Positions 1 through 12,696 of a stretch of DNA of 64,000 bases are shown here, one piece after another. How positions within the stretch are numbered: the first letter of the stretch is position 1; every line of letters starts with the position of its first letter. Source of the DNA: Lentinus brumalis (lineage: Eukaryota; Basidiomycota; Agaricomycetes; Polyporales; Polyporaceae); assembly GCA_001792895.1 (NCBI GenBank), contig MARA01000029.1, positions 372,001 through 436,000 of the forward strand, written 5' to 3'. The position numbers and the translations under genes were made by a program. The notes beneath the pieces are model-generated. The model saw nothing but the letters and a program-made list of their open reading frames with translations, was not told the DNA's origin and ran no database searches.

Positions 1-581
1 CGACGTCGTCTCACCAAACTCTTCTTGATCGTTGTCGCCTGACAGGGTTGAAACTTGAAATGGTTTGTACGATACCGCACCGATGTCGCATCTATACTTC
101 CCACTAAACATCAACTGCACCTATCTTCTTGACTCTTCTGATCAATACGTTACTGGACGAGAGTACACGGACGACACCGCCAGGTCAACATCGCGGCCTT
201 CAGATGCATCAGGGAACACAAGTGGAACACAGTGCTCCGAAACGAATGCGCTGCAACATTACTCCCGATGTCGAGTCTTGACAGATAGACTCGACCGTTT
301 TTGCTCATATTGCCTAGCTAGCCTTGCTTTGAACATAGCTCGTACAACTGCGTGTACTTACTACTAAGTGCATTTTTGGGCGTCTCTCAAGACAAAACTC
401 CTGTCGAAGAGGCGCTCAAGGTCCCTCTCTCCTATGCGCCGACTACTTACCACTAACTACTTAGAACATCGTACCTTTGCCCTAGCCGTTCTTAGCTAAA
501 ATCCGACACATCTCAGGTATGGTCTGATCATAGCACCTATTGCAGTACGAGTCTGAGCTCGCAGATTGAACCACAGACTCA
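1..581. other. Intergenic, no gene supported
   Basis: A 100-codon open frame exists at 65-367, but it has no recognisable motif, no splice context and no family resemblance. I see no other structure here. Confidence 0.5.
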
Positions 582-1892
582 ATGGCCGACTCGGACGAAG
601 CTGGCGAGCCTATTGATACCGCTCGGTTATGTGACGCACCCCAAATCACCGCGAGAGAACTCGGGAAGACCTTCGCGCCTTGCTACTATACCTATGCTAT
701 CATTCGCATGGATCCACGAGCCATGGTCGAGGGTCTCGATGACCCGCACGCCTGTGAAGAAGTCGAATCTTTGTTGGCGCCCCAAAAATATCTTGTCTTC
801 CTGGACACGGTACGTGACCGTACACTTGGATCGTCAGTACATGCGCATAACCAGCTTCCGCAGATCATTGGTATACCATGGCCTGACAGGCCTCCCTACG
901 AGTACCTCATCAGCCCCATAGCGCCCTGTCTGCGGAAGGAAGATCCCGAGATGTGCTTCACTCGCGACATGGCGGTGCCCATCTACCCTAACACATCACA
1001 CCCACGCCAGCGCGAGCCTATTCACACTGACCCCCAGTTTCCGTTTGCAAACTGCTACCACTGGCTGGATTATCGTATGAGAGTGCACGTCCGCGCCCGC
1101 GCAGAGATGTTCGACCATAGCAAGGCAATCATGCTCCCACGTACTTCATACGCTGCCTTGGACCGCGCATTCAGCGAGGATCGGCGGCGCTCCAGAGAGG
1201 AACGCAGCCCTCCAACTTTATTACCAGGTGCGTCAGACTCTGTTTCCTATGCTGCAACCGTTAATGGTCCGGGCAGATCAGCTGGAGCAGACATGCGATA
1301 TGTCGTCAAACGTGGCCACTGAGACAAGCTCAGAGTGCTCTGTCGGGACAGACTACGACGCCTCTTACCATCCGTCAGAGTGTTCAGCATCCTACCAAGA
1401 GTCGCCGCCCGAAAATACCTTGCCACTGGTGGATCTGTGGTTCGAACTCGCAGACCACCTTACTGAAGATTCTATTCCCAATCCTGAAGGACTAGTGGAC
1501 GAGTACCGAACTACCAATTTGTAAGTCATCCTTATCGTCCTACGCCCGTGTTCCTACTCTCGCTGAGTGCATCCAGAATCATCCGTAGATCTCACGAACG
1601 CAAAGCTGAGAGGGAAGGCGCAATTTATGCGGCTGCGGCTGACTTCGCGCTGCGCTCCCCTCAACGTCCGCAATCTCGGTCCTCTTCGCCGCCGCCGACA
1701 TCAACCACACAGGCGAGTAATGGTACCGACTCAGAAAGTATGGACCTTCCATTGCCACGACCCTGTGTTTCGGAGCGCGATCTCAATTCGTCTGCAAGCG
1801 GTTCGCAACAGCGGCGCCGAATATCGAGGAACCCGCTTGCACGCGTATATCGTAAAATTCACACCTACGTCCTCCGCTGGCGTAAACACTGA
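582..1892 (+). CDS. Hypothetical protein, three exons, about 401 aa
   Basis: Proposed exons are 582-1227, 1277-1520 and 1577-1892. Both introns (49 and 56 nt) have GT...CAG ends, and removing them keeps one frame: the exon 1 frame passes into DQLEQTCDMSS and then into the RIIRRSHERKAERE stretch. The first 200 residues are rich in Trp, Tyr and Pro and look folded. The middle is acidic and serine-rich. The C-terminus is basic with Ser/Pro-rich segments. There is no signal peptide, no clear transmembrane segment and no domain I recognise. The start is the first ATG of the long frame. The function is unknown. The exon model is inferred from splice consensus and frame continuity only. Confidence 0.6.
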
Positions 1893-2216
1893 ATTGAGCC
1901 TCTGGACCAACTCGATGCATCTACATACATGCCTCAACACTGCGCCACATGATACGTGCGCGTAGAATTCGTTTTCAGACTGGTCCTTGCCCGAGCTGTG
2001 TCATCGCGATGGCGGCCAGCAGAATGCGCTCCTGCGACTTTGGCGAGGAGAATAGTCTAGGCATGTACTCATTTTCGACATACTCGAGGAGAATATCGAT
2101 GTACTATTACATGTTGACACGGCTTGGAATATAGCGGTCTGATTGGACGCCAAATAGATTGTTACCAGATGATATGAGGAGCGCACAGCGCTGGGAGCGT
2201 AAAGATACAAAGCTAT

Positions 2217-3755
2217 CTATGTAGCGACACGACCGCTGGCGACCTGACTAGCCTTCCCTAACCCGCTCTTCAATACGACCTTTGGTTTCAACAATAGCGT
2301 GGAGTCAACGTCACCCGAACCACCTTTCCCCCCGCTCTTGCGTTCCATCAGCAAGCCCAAGTGCGTCGTACAGAGTACACTCCCCTTTCTGATCGACGCA
2401 GTCGTCTTCCTCTGATCGGCGCGCTCGTCCTGCATGCTCAGGGGATCGAAAGCCAAGTCCGGTTCGGCGGCGAAGACCGAAAAGTCGCGAGAGACGATCT
2501 TCTCTCCGGCCGTCCACTGGAACTGGAGAGCGAGACTGATGACTTCGTGAAGGTCGCGTTCGAAGGTCTGCGTGACGGCGTCCGAGACATCCTCCCAAGT
2601 CCCGCTTGCACCGTAGATGACGAGCACATCCGCCACGATGCCAGCGAGTGTCTTGAACAGGCGTTGTGCCTGTGCCTCGCCTGTCTCTAGGAGTGCTTTG
2701 ACGTGAGTGCGGCATAGCGCTCTCCATCGGCCAGCGACGGATTGCGGCTCTGCGGGTTGAGCTTGTCAGATACGCTTCACGAGTGGGTGAGAATCACGGT
2801 GCTCACCTCTTTCTCTGATAGCCATGTACACGCCCTCGAGCAGCCCACGAGGATCCATGACGCCGAACTCCCAACTCGTCGCGAGCCAACGCGCGTACGA
2901 GACCATGCCCGCCTGCAAGGCCGTCTGCACCAAGGTGTTATTCCGCGCTGGATCAGCGGCGCGCAGAGAGGACACGAGACTGGGCCCGAGCCAGGCATAG
3001 TGCTCAATTCTCCTAACCGCCTTGTCCACCACCGCGGCGTCCTTGCGGCTCTCGAAGCGGAACTGCGGCGCGCGTGATACAGCAGCCGCGATCCGCGCTA
3101 CCTGCTCGTTCAGTGTCTCGACGATATGGACGACCTCGTTGTCCGAGACGTCGTCAATCTTCGTGAGGAAGATCTGCGCTTCGCGCAGCTCGTTCGTCCG
3201 CGCCTCGAGGAGGTCGACGGAGGACCTGCGTGCCCTCTCCGCGTCTGCGTGTGCTTGCTCGAGCTGGGAGGCCCGAGCGCCGCTGTTCTTCGCCTCGTCT
3301 TCGACCTGCGTCAAGCGTTCCCGGAGCTGCTGTGCCTCCGCGACCGCGCCCTCGTACAGCTCCCAGGCCTTGTTGGACGACTCCTGTTCTAGCTCCAGCT
3401 TTCTCTGCACCTCCTTGACCTGCTGGGGAAGACTGTCTAGCTGGGTGAGACGTGCCTTCAGCTGATCAGTCTCCACCATCGCGCTCATGTGGTCCGCCGT
3501 CCTCCTCTCCAGTGCGGCCTGCTCCTGCGCCAGTTGTAGTTCCAACGCCTCTAATCTGCTCTGGAGCTCGCGCTCCTTCGGGCTCAGCTCCGGCACACTG
3601 CCATTCTCCTCGTGCGTCTTCTCGGCTTCACTATCGGGGTCACGTGTTCGTGGCTTGCGCTTGCTGCCATGGCGGAGGGTGCCCGGACGCAGGCGTGAAG
3701 AGGCAAGAGAGGACAGGTCGGAGAGCTGCAGGAATGGTCGGTGGAGGAAATTCAT
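2217..3755 (-). CDS. Coiled-coil protein, two exons, about 493 aa
   Basis: Proposed exons on the minus strand are 3755-2807 and 2749-2217. The 57-nt intron has a GTGAGC donor, a CTGAC branch site and a CCGCAG acceptor. An alternative acceptor 12 nt nearer the donor also keeps frame. The N-terminus is basic and Ser/Leu-rich (MNFLHRPFLQLSDLSSLASS). Residues of about 60-215 form a long Glu/Gln/Leu/Ala heptad-like coiled coil. A conserved-looking helical region follows (FRFESRKDAAVV, AWLGPSLVSSLRAAD), and the tail is Lys/Gly-rich. This pattern fits an uncharacterised fungal cytoplasmic or nuclear coiled-coil protein. No catalytic motif is visible. The long plus-strand frames inside it are shadows. 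Confidence 0.68.
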
Positions 3756-4958
3756 GGTTGCGGGGCCGAGTTGAGAAAGTCGTCAGTTCCCACTGTCGTA
3801 CCTTGACATATATATGTGTGGACTGCGTACCTCCTGTATCCCGCGTCGTCGACGGCAGCTTCTCATATCAAGACCTTCTTCATGAAAGGAGGCTCGAAGA
3901 TACGTGGACAATGCGAAGATCTTGAGCGACAACGGGCATGTCTCCCTGGTGTCTCATACATGCGTCTGACACGTGTAGTCCGTTGGTAGTCAGCGGCCAT
4001 CTCGTCGTCAAGCACACAAGGGAAGTATACACACGTATCTCGCGTGGTTCCCTCACTTAAAACTGAGCATTTCCGCTCGATGCCATGAGGAGCTGAAAAT
4101 CGGTTATGACGAGGACTCACTGCTGTCGAACCTCACCGTGCGACGGGGACGCTCGATCGGAGAGGCAGATGAGACAAGGTCCTGTCCTGTCCTGCCAGTG
4201 CCGAAAGCCGCAGAAGATCATCGCGAGGACCCCTATGATCTACACCGCCGATCCTTTACGATCTCCTTCAGCACCGAAGCGCTGCTTTGTATTCAATGTT
4301 GGTCGACGCTACCAAGACTGCGCTAGTCTTCAAGGGTAGGCCGGTGAACCATAGAACACAAGACGCTCTGGTCCCATAATGGCCTCATACCTGCGGTAAA
4401 GAAACAAGTTGTGAGTTCAAGAATGCATTCAACAGTACGCATGATCAATTTACCTTGATTTGAGTGGATGAGACTCGTTTTCGAGTCGAGCTCATGTTGA
4501 GACATGATCCCAAGCCTCGCAGGCCAAACACCTATGTAGACCTCGGTGGTACGATTGGTGCGCTCTTGGTCATTGTGGTAAGTAAGTACGTATACGGTGA
4601 GACAGCTCGCGTCTCGCTCAGAGTCGGAACAGCGGGGAGACGCTCGTTCCCGAGTTTCGCCGGCCCCACGCACTAAAAGTTGGATGGAGGAGGAGGAGAA
4701 GAAGAGATATTCGTCCTATTCCCAGAATGCAACCATAGTACTAGTAATTTGTACGGTGACATGAAGGAAGTATGCAATCATATGTACCGTAAGCTTTGGC
4801 ATTAACCATCTCTCACATCGTAGATAGGCTCAAACTACCACAAAAAAACTGCGAACGCGCAATTAATGTTGTCTGCTAGATGGCTAAACTGTCCTCCTAT
4901 TACCTAATAAATACGAAAGAAAGGCCATGGGGATGAGGCGTAGCTGTTCGGCGATCAG
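3756..4958. other. Intergenic, no gene supported
   Basis: About 1.2 kb between the coiled-coil gene and the 3' end of the first G1 peptidase gene. Open frames of 60-116 codons occur on both strands, including 4323-4673 minus, but none shows a motif or consistent splicing. The A/T-rich stretch at about 4680-4930 before the peptidase stop codon may hold 3'-end signals. Confidence 0.45.
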
Positions 4959-5890
4959 CTAAACGTAGGAGATGGTAACAGAGTTGTCCGTGGTCGAGAC
5001 GTCGGTGAGGACCTGGCTGTTCTGCTCAATGTCAAAGACAGACGCGCCGGCGGGGCCGACGGTGGAGCCGCTCTTGGTCGTTGCCGATGCACCGGTGAAC
5101 GCCACAGTACCGAAGTTCGCGAAGGGGACGAGCGAGCCCCCAGACTCGAAGTCCTCGACGATCCATTCCGCGTTTGTCTCGCAGAGGGCCGGCTGGTCGG
5201 AGAACGTGTTCGAAACCGTCTGGCCGTTGGACTCGTTTGTGATCGTCGCTGTGCCGCCCGTGGTCGAGGTCGCGGTAACAGTCACGGTGACCGTGTCGCC
5301 CGCGGCGAAGCTGATCCCCGAGAAGTCGTGGGCGAAGTCAGGGAACCACTCGTACCAGGCTGTCAGAAGAAGGGTTCAATCAAAGAACAAGAAAAAGGGC
5401 TGAAAACGGATGCGTACCGTCGTAGCTCACGCCCGAGTCGGAGACAGTGAAGTCGACACCGGTTTGCAGAATGGCTGTCTGGCAAGTGTCGCCATCGATA
5501 CCGACCCAGGCAGACGCGGAGTATGTGCCAGAACCGCCAGAAGGCTCGCTCGGAGTGGGCACGACGAAGCTGCCTGTGACGGACGTGTAGGTAGCCTAAG
5601 AAACGCGAGAACTCAATCAGGATCGTCCGGCCAACACGGCCATGCAAAGCTGAGGTCGTTACCGTGTCTGCCACCAACACAGCGCCGGCCCAGTTGGGAC
5701 TGTAGGCCACATGCGAGGTGTTCGTGATTAAGTTCGTCTGGGCGGTTCCCTCGCTGAGCGTGTTAGGCTGTGACTGGTGTGCGAAGCCTGTGGCGCGGCG
5801 GGCAGCGCGCTGTGCGAAGCGCGCTTTGGAGGTGGGGATGGCGAACGCCGCGGTGGCGAGGAGCACCTGGCAGAGGAGGGCAGCGAACAT
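4959..5890 (-). CDS. Secreted G1 glutamic peptidase (eqolisin), paralogue A, 268 aa
   Basis: Exons are 5890-5663, 5595-5418 and 5359-4959; introns are 67 and 58 nt. The start is the ATG that opens a signal peptide (MFAALLCQVLLATAAFA), as in the two paralogues; an upstream in-frame ATG at 5947 is less likely. A basic propeptide of about 40 residues follows. The mature domain carries the family's WVGIDGDTC...AILQTG motif, with the catalytic Gln at about residue 120, and AEWIVED at 199-205, which holds the catalytic Glu. Known members (scytalidoglutamic peptidase, aspergilloglutamic peptidase) are acid endopeptidases, so this enzyme probably digests protein outside the hypha at low pH. It is convergent with the F-box gene side of the cluster and opposite in strand to paralogues B and C. 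Confidence 0.93.
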
Positions 5891-5976
5891 GGCGACGAGG
5901 AGAGGAAAGGAGGGACTGCGAGTGGGCTGTCGAACAGGATGTCTCAAGCTGAGGACGTATGGTCGCTCTGCTGAGT

Positions 5977-5984
5977 CTTATAAG
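5977..5984 (-). promoter_or_regulatory. TATA box of G1 peptidase A
   Basis: On the minus strand a CTTATAAG element lies about 90 nt before the ATG at 5890. The other two peptidase genes have TATA boxes at a similar distance. The transcribed leader after it resembles that of paralogue C (both contain ACATCC.GTTC.ACAGCCCA.TCG). Confidence 0.6.
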
Positions 5985-6311
5985 TATACGTCGAGGGACG
6001 GTGCTCCGGATTATCGACGCATAGCGGTGCGTGGTTACCGCTGGCAGTGGAGCGTAGTTTGCTAGGCGGTAACCCGACCGTCGGAGGCCCATCACTGTTC
6101 GTATTCAACATACCACGCATTGCGATCCTCCGAGCAGCGCGAGCTGTCGACTGCGCACGAACTGGGTGCCCGCTGAATCGTTCAATGATGCTGCAAGGGC
6201 AGTGACATACACCTCGGGGCGCCCGGCGCACCGCAGAGACATGGTATGCTGCGCACCTGTGACTCGACGATCGTAATGTGCGCACCACAAACCTCAACGA
6301 ACTGAACAACC

Positions 6312-7965
6312 CTAATTATCCTTCGAAACTGCCCTCCGGTGAATGACCTCGAAGCAAGCCCACCACGAAGGATGTGCCGTCGGGGTGAGGATGGATAGAA
6401 ATCTCATGGACGAGCCCAACTCGCGTGCAAAGAGATCAGCGGTCTCGTTGACGACGACGCGGAACCGCTTCAGTTCGGCAGTTGAATAGCCCCCCCGAAT
6501 ACCGTACATCAACGTGACACCCCGCAGGGGCATCTCCGGGAGGTCCAGGTGAAGCTTCAGCTCATAGAGACGAGAGAGCGGGGTCAGAGCTTGGGCTATG
6601 TGTTCCTAAGTTAGTGTCAGCGGACGTAGATCCCGTCGGTACCAATATCCAATCACTTACCACAGGTACTTCGTCCGTTTTACGGCGTCTGTACCGAATG
6701 AACTTGAGGTAAGTGAGCTGCGGATAGGATCGAGATATATGATCGAGGAGCTCTTCGTCTCCGTCGCCGGCGCGGTATTCGAGCGTCAGGCGCACGAGCA
6801 GCGGAGTGTGTGCCCTGTGCAGCATGAGGCGCAGTGCGGAAGAATTGAGGAGCAGAGAGAAGCCGAGCCCGTAAGGCAGGCCACTTGAACCATTTGTATC
6901 CAGAAAATCATGGTAGAGGTGACGCCAGCAGCACAACGACAAGGATAGCAGAGTCGGTGGAAGGTGAGCGAATGTCTGGTCTTCGGGATCTGGATATGTG
7001 AGCACGAGCTCCTCCAACGCCGGGCACGGGAATGCGGCGACAGCATTGCCCAGCCAAAGCACTCCACGGCGTGTGTTTTCAACCGGTGAGAACTTGAGAA
7101 CCAAGGATCGCAGGGTTTTTATATGAGAAATAGTGGAGAGTATTGATGACACCAGCGCTTCCGATGGCTTCCCTCGGAGTACAAGACGTCGTAGGCAAGG
7201 CCAAGGGTGTTGTGAGATGGCTCGGACGGGGACCGCCTCGCTGAGTAGATAAAGCACTTTCAGGGTATTGTGTAGCGCTCCAAGGACTGCGTCAAGGGCC
7301 GCCATCTCATCGTCGAAGTTGGGCTTGGGTGCTCGAGACTCCGGTATAAAGGACAGGCGCTCCGGCGTGCGGAACAAGTACCGGAACGTATCCAGCGGGG
7401 CAAGTGAGTCGACATGAAGCTCGTCGCTGGGACGGAGGACAGGGCAGAAGTGGAGCCGATCAAGCGTGAACTCGCGAATGACCGGGTGGGACATGACGGC
7501 GCGCAGGGCGGGCCATGACAAGCCATGCGGCTCCTCGCCGCGCTGATAAATTGTGACCGACCGCAGCCGCGGCATCCCTGAGAGGCCTTGGTCAAGAAGC
7601 GGCTCGGACAATGCACCGCAAATGATGCGGTTGTCCGTGTATCGTAGCGAATGGAACGCGAGCCTGTCCGGGCAGTCGTCCTGGAGTACCAGAGACCTAG
7701 ATTGGTGCCAAAATATGAGCGCATTCGAACGACAACGTGAGCTGCATACGCACTGAACATGCAACCACAGCGAGTGCGGCATAAAGGTACGTGGGTCAGG
7801 AAGCGGCACCTGAATTATGCGGAAGCATTGACGGAAGAGAATGGGCATGCAGGCGGCTCGCACTCGGCGGGAAGTCTGCGATAATTCATGGAGTCCTCCT
7901 GTACGTCGCAATACTTCGATGATCTCGATTAGAACGTCTTGGTTAACGCGAGACAACCTAAGCAT
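6312..7965 (-). CDS. F-box/LRR-like protein, three exons, about 513 aa
   Basis: Exons are 7965-7754, 7696-6661 and 6605-6312. The N-terminus (NQDVLIEIIEVLRR..LHELSQTSRRVRAAC) matches the fungal F-box pattern used to bind Skp1 in SCF ubiquitin ligases. The rest has repeated LxxLxL strands (LRSVTIYQRG, LRSLVLKFSP, LEELVLTYP, LLSLSLCCW) like degenerate leucine-rich repeats that would bind a substrate. The first intron (57 nt) is a multiple of three and has no in-frame stop, so it can be misread as coding; splicing it gives HVQSLVLQDD, the usual form in these proteins. The last intron (55 nt) ends CTGACACTAACTTAG. The target is unknown. Such genes form large, fast-evolving families in Agaricomycetes. 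Confidence 0.78.
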
Positions 7966-9581
7966 ACGGTCAACAACAATCGTTGACCTGAATAGACAGA
8001 AAGCGACTCACAGTTCCTGCGGTTCGGACATCGTGTACATGGTTAACACGGTTGAACTTGAAGTCCAAGTTGTACCCCCGCAAAGCCGGCCCTGAAGTCG
8101 TACTGGGCGCCTGCATCCAGGCGCCGCTTGGAGGCGCTCGCGGGCCTTGCTCAGTACTACTACTTACTACTCCTCTACTTACTTACCTGAGCTACGTCGG
8201 CCCTTATGAATCTGTTCTCTGTCCTCTACTGCAGTGACTCTTACTCTGCACAACAGCTACCAGAGCATCTGTCGGGAACGCGGGAGTGTCTTCTGCATTG
8301 TGCACTCGCCCACCCATGTGCGCCGGCAGGAGCCTTCTCGCGCCCATCAACCGCGCTTTGAACTTGCAGTTCCACGGCCCAAAAATGTCGTTGAAGTTGC
8401 AGAATTATAGACAGGTACGTCTCCGGGTCAACCGACATCTCACATATCGGAGGACAAATTCAATATCGACCCAGCTGTGGTCCATCACTGAACGAGTTGC
8501 TCGGATGCACCGACTACGCCACCACATTCACAGCCGTCCGAAGTTACTGGAGGCTGCACTGTTACTATGGGATATATCATGTGGTTCTGCGCCGCTCCAT
8601 ATCCGTGATCTCCCGAGCCGCACATACTTAGTTGACACGGCCTCCGGGCTCGCCTGACAGATGCGCGCGATGTGTTGTGTCTATATGTCACAACCAAGGT
8701 TGACGTACGTTTCAACGAGCTTCGCGAGCAGGCGGTATGTATCAGATTTCCTTCAGAGCACCCTGCCAAAACTATGACGCTGACCTTCCTGCTCTTCATA
8801 GAATCCGCCCAAGCTTCGACAGTGTACTGGAAGATGTCGTAAACGGAATACTACACGTCTTCGCAGCAGGCTGTCCCAGGGCTTCGCAAGATTCTTGATC
8901 GTCCCGCGAACTCACTTACACAGCACGCAAGTGAGCGCTTTCGTGAGTGGCAGCCTTCTGAGCGCATTACGCCCGTTCATGTCGCTCGTGGCGGAAGGTT
9001 GATATCGTACTATCTGCAGGATACATGACACTTTTCGAGGCGAGAAACGCTGCCGACGTGCCCGTGGCCATTCAGTCTGCAATGGCGCCAATGGTCTCTC
9101 AGTGAGAATATGGCCCGATATCACTCCCACGTCTCCGGTCTCTTCATCACGTCGGCGTCGCCGGTATGTCTTATCCGAAGGGTCCTCTGCAGTTCTGATA
9201 CAAGTTCGGTGTGTCTTTGGTTCTATCTTTGCAATCACTTCGTTGAATGACACCCGCACCTTGGGGCTAGGTCACGCGTGCCCTCTTCCTGGGTTATTTT
9301 GCCATTCAAACCCTCGTGTTGCTGGGAGAAATTGTCTCGTTTACGGTATGGCGACGCATGTCGTTAATCCGTGAAGTGGAGGAGGAAGCTCCGAAGCGGG
9401 AGAACCATGCGTATGGGTGGCCCGGAGCTTGCACGGGTGCACAAGGTTTGTCCATCGCGGTCGGTCTACGGCCTTCGCTGCAGGATGTCGTGCGCATCAC
9501 AGCGCGATATGCCAAGAGCTTCGATGACCTCGACGCTTGGTGATGGTCCCGGTTGTGGTCTCGGCCGACGCACCACCACAG
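7966..9581. other. Intergenic between F-box gene and G1 peptidase B
   Basis: About 1.6 kb with only short frames. A few splice-like sites occur (for example after 8416 and near 9160), and fragments such as 8286-8657 plus could be remnants of a decayed gene, but I cannot join them into a credible protein. Confidence 0.4.
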
Positions 9582-9588
9582 TATAAAA
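9582..9588 (+). promoter_or_regulatory. TATA box of G1 peptidase B
   Basis: TATAAAA lies 105 nt before the ATG at 9687, matching the spacing of the TATA box in front of paralogue C. Confidence 0.7.
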
Positions 9589-9686
9589 GCTGTGAGGGAG
9601 TTGCTTGACGTCCTCAGCTTGGGATCCACCCAGTTCTCCCCTCCGAACCTCTCTCGAGCCTGCCCCCCTCGACCCCTCCTGCATTC

Positions 9687-10671
9687 ATGATGTTCGGTGC
9701 CGCTCTCCTCGTTCAGGTCCTGCTCGCCACCGCGGCGTTCGCTATCCCCACTTCCAAGGAGCGTCTCGCGGAGCGCGTTGCCCGCCGTGCTGCCCGCTCG
9801 CACTTGACCCAGCCCAAGCAGCTGGTCGTGCACCCCGTATCTGAGGAACAGGCTACCGGCAACACTACGCACGCCGAGTTCAGCAGCAACTGGTCCGGTG
9901 CCGTCCTCGTCGCTGGTGCTGTAAGTACCCTCGATAATCACTAACTCATCTTCCGCCCATCTCGTCCGTCTCGACTTGTGAATGTCGTCATGTGGAGTTA
10001 GGGCGCTGACATACGCTTCTTTGTCGCTAGAACACCTTCAAATCCGTGACGGGTACATTCACGATCCCCACGCCGCGCGAGCCCTCTGGTGCTTCCGGCA
10101 CCCACTCTGCTTCGGCGTGGGTTGGTATCGATGGTGACACCTGCGGGAACGCGATCCTCCAGACCGGTATCGACTTCACCGTCTCCGGTAGCAGCACCTC
10201 GTTTGACGGTACGTCGTCTCCCTCCCACAGATACCTATCCCGTATACTCACGAAAACACACCCGCAGCCTGGTTCGAGTGGTTCCCCGACTTCGCGCACG
10301 ACTTCTCGGGCATCACGCTCAGGGCTGGGAACTCAATCACTGTCTCCGTGACAGCAACGTCGCTCACGGGCGGCACGGCGACGATCGTCAACCACTCGAC
10401 GGGCCAGACGGTGTCGCACACCTTCAGCGGCCAGCCCGCGCTCTGCCAGGAGAACGCCGAGTGGATCGTTGAGGACTTCTCCGAGGGCGGTGGCCTCGTC
10501 CCCCTCTCCAACTGGGGCACCGTCACGTTCACCGGAGTGTCCGCAGGCACGTCGAGCGGTACCGCGAACCCCGCGAGCGCGACCATCATCAACATGGAGC
10601 AGAACGGCCGCGTCCTGACCTCCGTGTCCACCAGTTCGTCCCAGGTCTCGGTCAAGTACACCGGCCCTTGA
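9687..10671 (+). CDS. Secreted G1 glutamic peptidase (eqolisin), paralogue B, 271 aa
   Basis: Exons are 9687-9920, 10031-10208 and 10268-10671; introns are 110 and 59 nt, at the same codon positions and phases as in A and C. The protein has a signal peptide (GAALLVQVLLATAAFA), a propeptide, the catalytic-Gln motif AILQTG (Gln at about 122) and the AEWIVED motif at 201-207. The start could be 9687 or the next codon (ATG ATG). It is the most divergent of the three: GITLRAGNSI instead of GISFAAGDTV, and EDFSEGGGLVPLSNWG instead of EDFESGGSLVPFANFG. Its pro-region is also different (QPKQLVVHPVSEEQ). The likely role is acid extracellular proteolysis. Divergence in the pro-region suggests a different activation pH or expression pattern, which is inference. 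Confidence 0.93.
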
Positions 10672-12480
10672 AGCGCATCGGAGACACTGTACGACTCGTA
10701 GGACTGGGTATTTGGGAGGAATGGCATGGGTCGCGGTTGTTGCACGCAAGCGCGGTATGTTTCACGTCTTCCACGATCTTGTATCCATACGCTGTAATTC
10801 GAAATGGGCTCACCATACTTCCTGATTGGACTGTGTGTCTCCCTGTGTCCTTCGTACGACCAGGAGGAGAAGTTTGACAAGGAACATTGGACGGCGTCCC
10901 TTGGAGCTCGAGGTTCGAGAGCTTGTTACAGTGGTTCAACGTGCCGACGCTGTCCGCCGGCGGGAATTTCCATATCAGGCAGCATCGGCGGATTGTTATA
11001 TCTTCCCACGCACCACGGAGCGCTGGCCTTGGCCTCCTTGGACGTGCACTGCTTGGTTCTACACCACATTCCTGCCACTATCCCAATCTTGCTGGTGGTT
11101 AACTCTCGCTGCGATTGTCTCTTTCTGTTTCGGGCAGCGTCCGCACATCGGGGGACTGGTTAACCTGGACAAGGCAAGGTCGGTGGAACAGATAACGACT
11201 GTTGTTGATCCATATGGCCGCTGAACGCTCGTCGCTGCTGCTAACTAGTCATTCACAGCGACGACGTCCGGCGCAAACACCGCCGGCATGGTCTTCTAGC
11301 CCTGGAAGGTTCTCCTGAAGGCGGCCCTAGCGGACACCTCGCAGATCCTACCCAGCGCCCAGGTGTTTCGCCGCACGGGCGGCCTAGCACGCAAGCTTGC
11401 ACTATCGGTGAGTACTCTTGCCGTATCGTCTCGTATCGTTCGTCGGATGTGCCGCCGGACCCGCATCAATCGCACAGTGCTTCGGTGACGTGCTGGTCCA
11501 TATGGCGCACCGGGCATGCAGTCGAAATCGAGGAGGCAGTCACGCAGCCCCATTGTGTCTGGGTTGGCGAGATCGAGCCAGTTCCGGCGGTGCATTGCGT
11601 TGCAGGCAGCCGGCTGCAGCGCAATGCCGTGCTCCATCGCGGATCCTGACGGGATCCGGAACCCTGGAAGCGTTCGCTGTCTCAGTCTGGAAGAGAGATA
11701 CGTGGTCAACGGACCTGGGGTCGGACCACTTGTCCCACATACCTTCGGGCAGACGCGGGCACCAGGGGGCATTCGTGTCGATGTCGTCCACCTGCATCTC
11801 AGGTATTGCGCGAACTTCCATCACAAAGAGCAATTACCCTTGCGTCACAGGACGACGCAGGCATGTATTGCCCTTGCAGCGTGTGTTCACCCGTCACGAA
11901 TCTGTCCTGTCCTGAGCTACATTTGTCTTGCGCAATGAGTTTGACCCCACGTTGGCGCCGCCGCACGACCTCCTACGACAGACATACGAAACATGCGAGT
12001 TCAGTGGTTCACATCGTAGATGGTCTCAGGACATACACAATGACCCATCCCACGCGTTCGGTCCCGACAGCCTTCCTATTTCTCCATATGCCGCACCCGA
12101 CAGCACGCATCAGAGAAGAATGCAGTATTGGCCGCCCACATGGAGGACCATATGTCCTCACGATAACTCTCCCACGTCGCTGGTCGTTCTAGATATCCTC
12201 GTTCTCCAAGAGTTTGATATCTCCTGACACTGACATTGTGCTTCGTAGGCCTATTTTTGCAATCAGCGCCGTTCTAGGCTAGCCAGTCTGCAGATGCTGG
12301 TCACGAGGGTGAAGTTACGCTGGTAACCGCCGTACATCTCCCGTAGAGAAACATCGTGCTTACCTCTTTGGGACCTACGGAGGCTCATGATCTCGTGCTT
12401 GCAGCGGCGTCAAGTGATTAAAGAAGCACAATTCCCCATGCGCACTCCAATGGTCGCCCTGTTCGGCACAACCTGGAGGC
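10672..12480. other. Possible gene relic between peptidases B and C
   Basis: Open stretches without stops alternate on both strands. On the plus strand, 11261-11407 is open after a CATTCACAG acceptor-like site and ends at a GTGAGT donor-like site. On the minus strand, 11833-11540 and 11772-11296 are open in two frames and contain Trp-rich peptide (WCPRLPEGMWDKW). I could not assemble one consistent reading frame. This may be a broken gene or chance open frames in GC-rich DNA. Confidence 0.25.
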
Positions 12481-12600
12481 ACGATGCGCGGTACAACGAA
12501 CACAATTGATGGGTTCCAGGCTGAACGTCTAGTAAACCGCTCCACTGCCAAGGAAAAATCTGCACGGCATGATCGAAAAGCGGAGGATTATACGTCGACG

Positions 12601-12607
12601 TATAAAA
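12601..12607 (+). promoter_or_regulatory. TATA box of G1 peptidase C
   Basis: TATAAAA lies 96 nt before the ATG at 12697. Confidence 0.7.
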
Positions 12608-12696
12608 GCAGCAGGCCATTGACGGACATTCCCCAGCTCGGGACATCCAGTTCTACAGCCCATTCGAGTCGCCGCCTCGTCTCCTCTCTCGTCGCC

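Noticed and set aside
65..367. 100-codon plus-strand frame as a gene
   Set aside because: No motif, no splice context and no similarity to known families.
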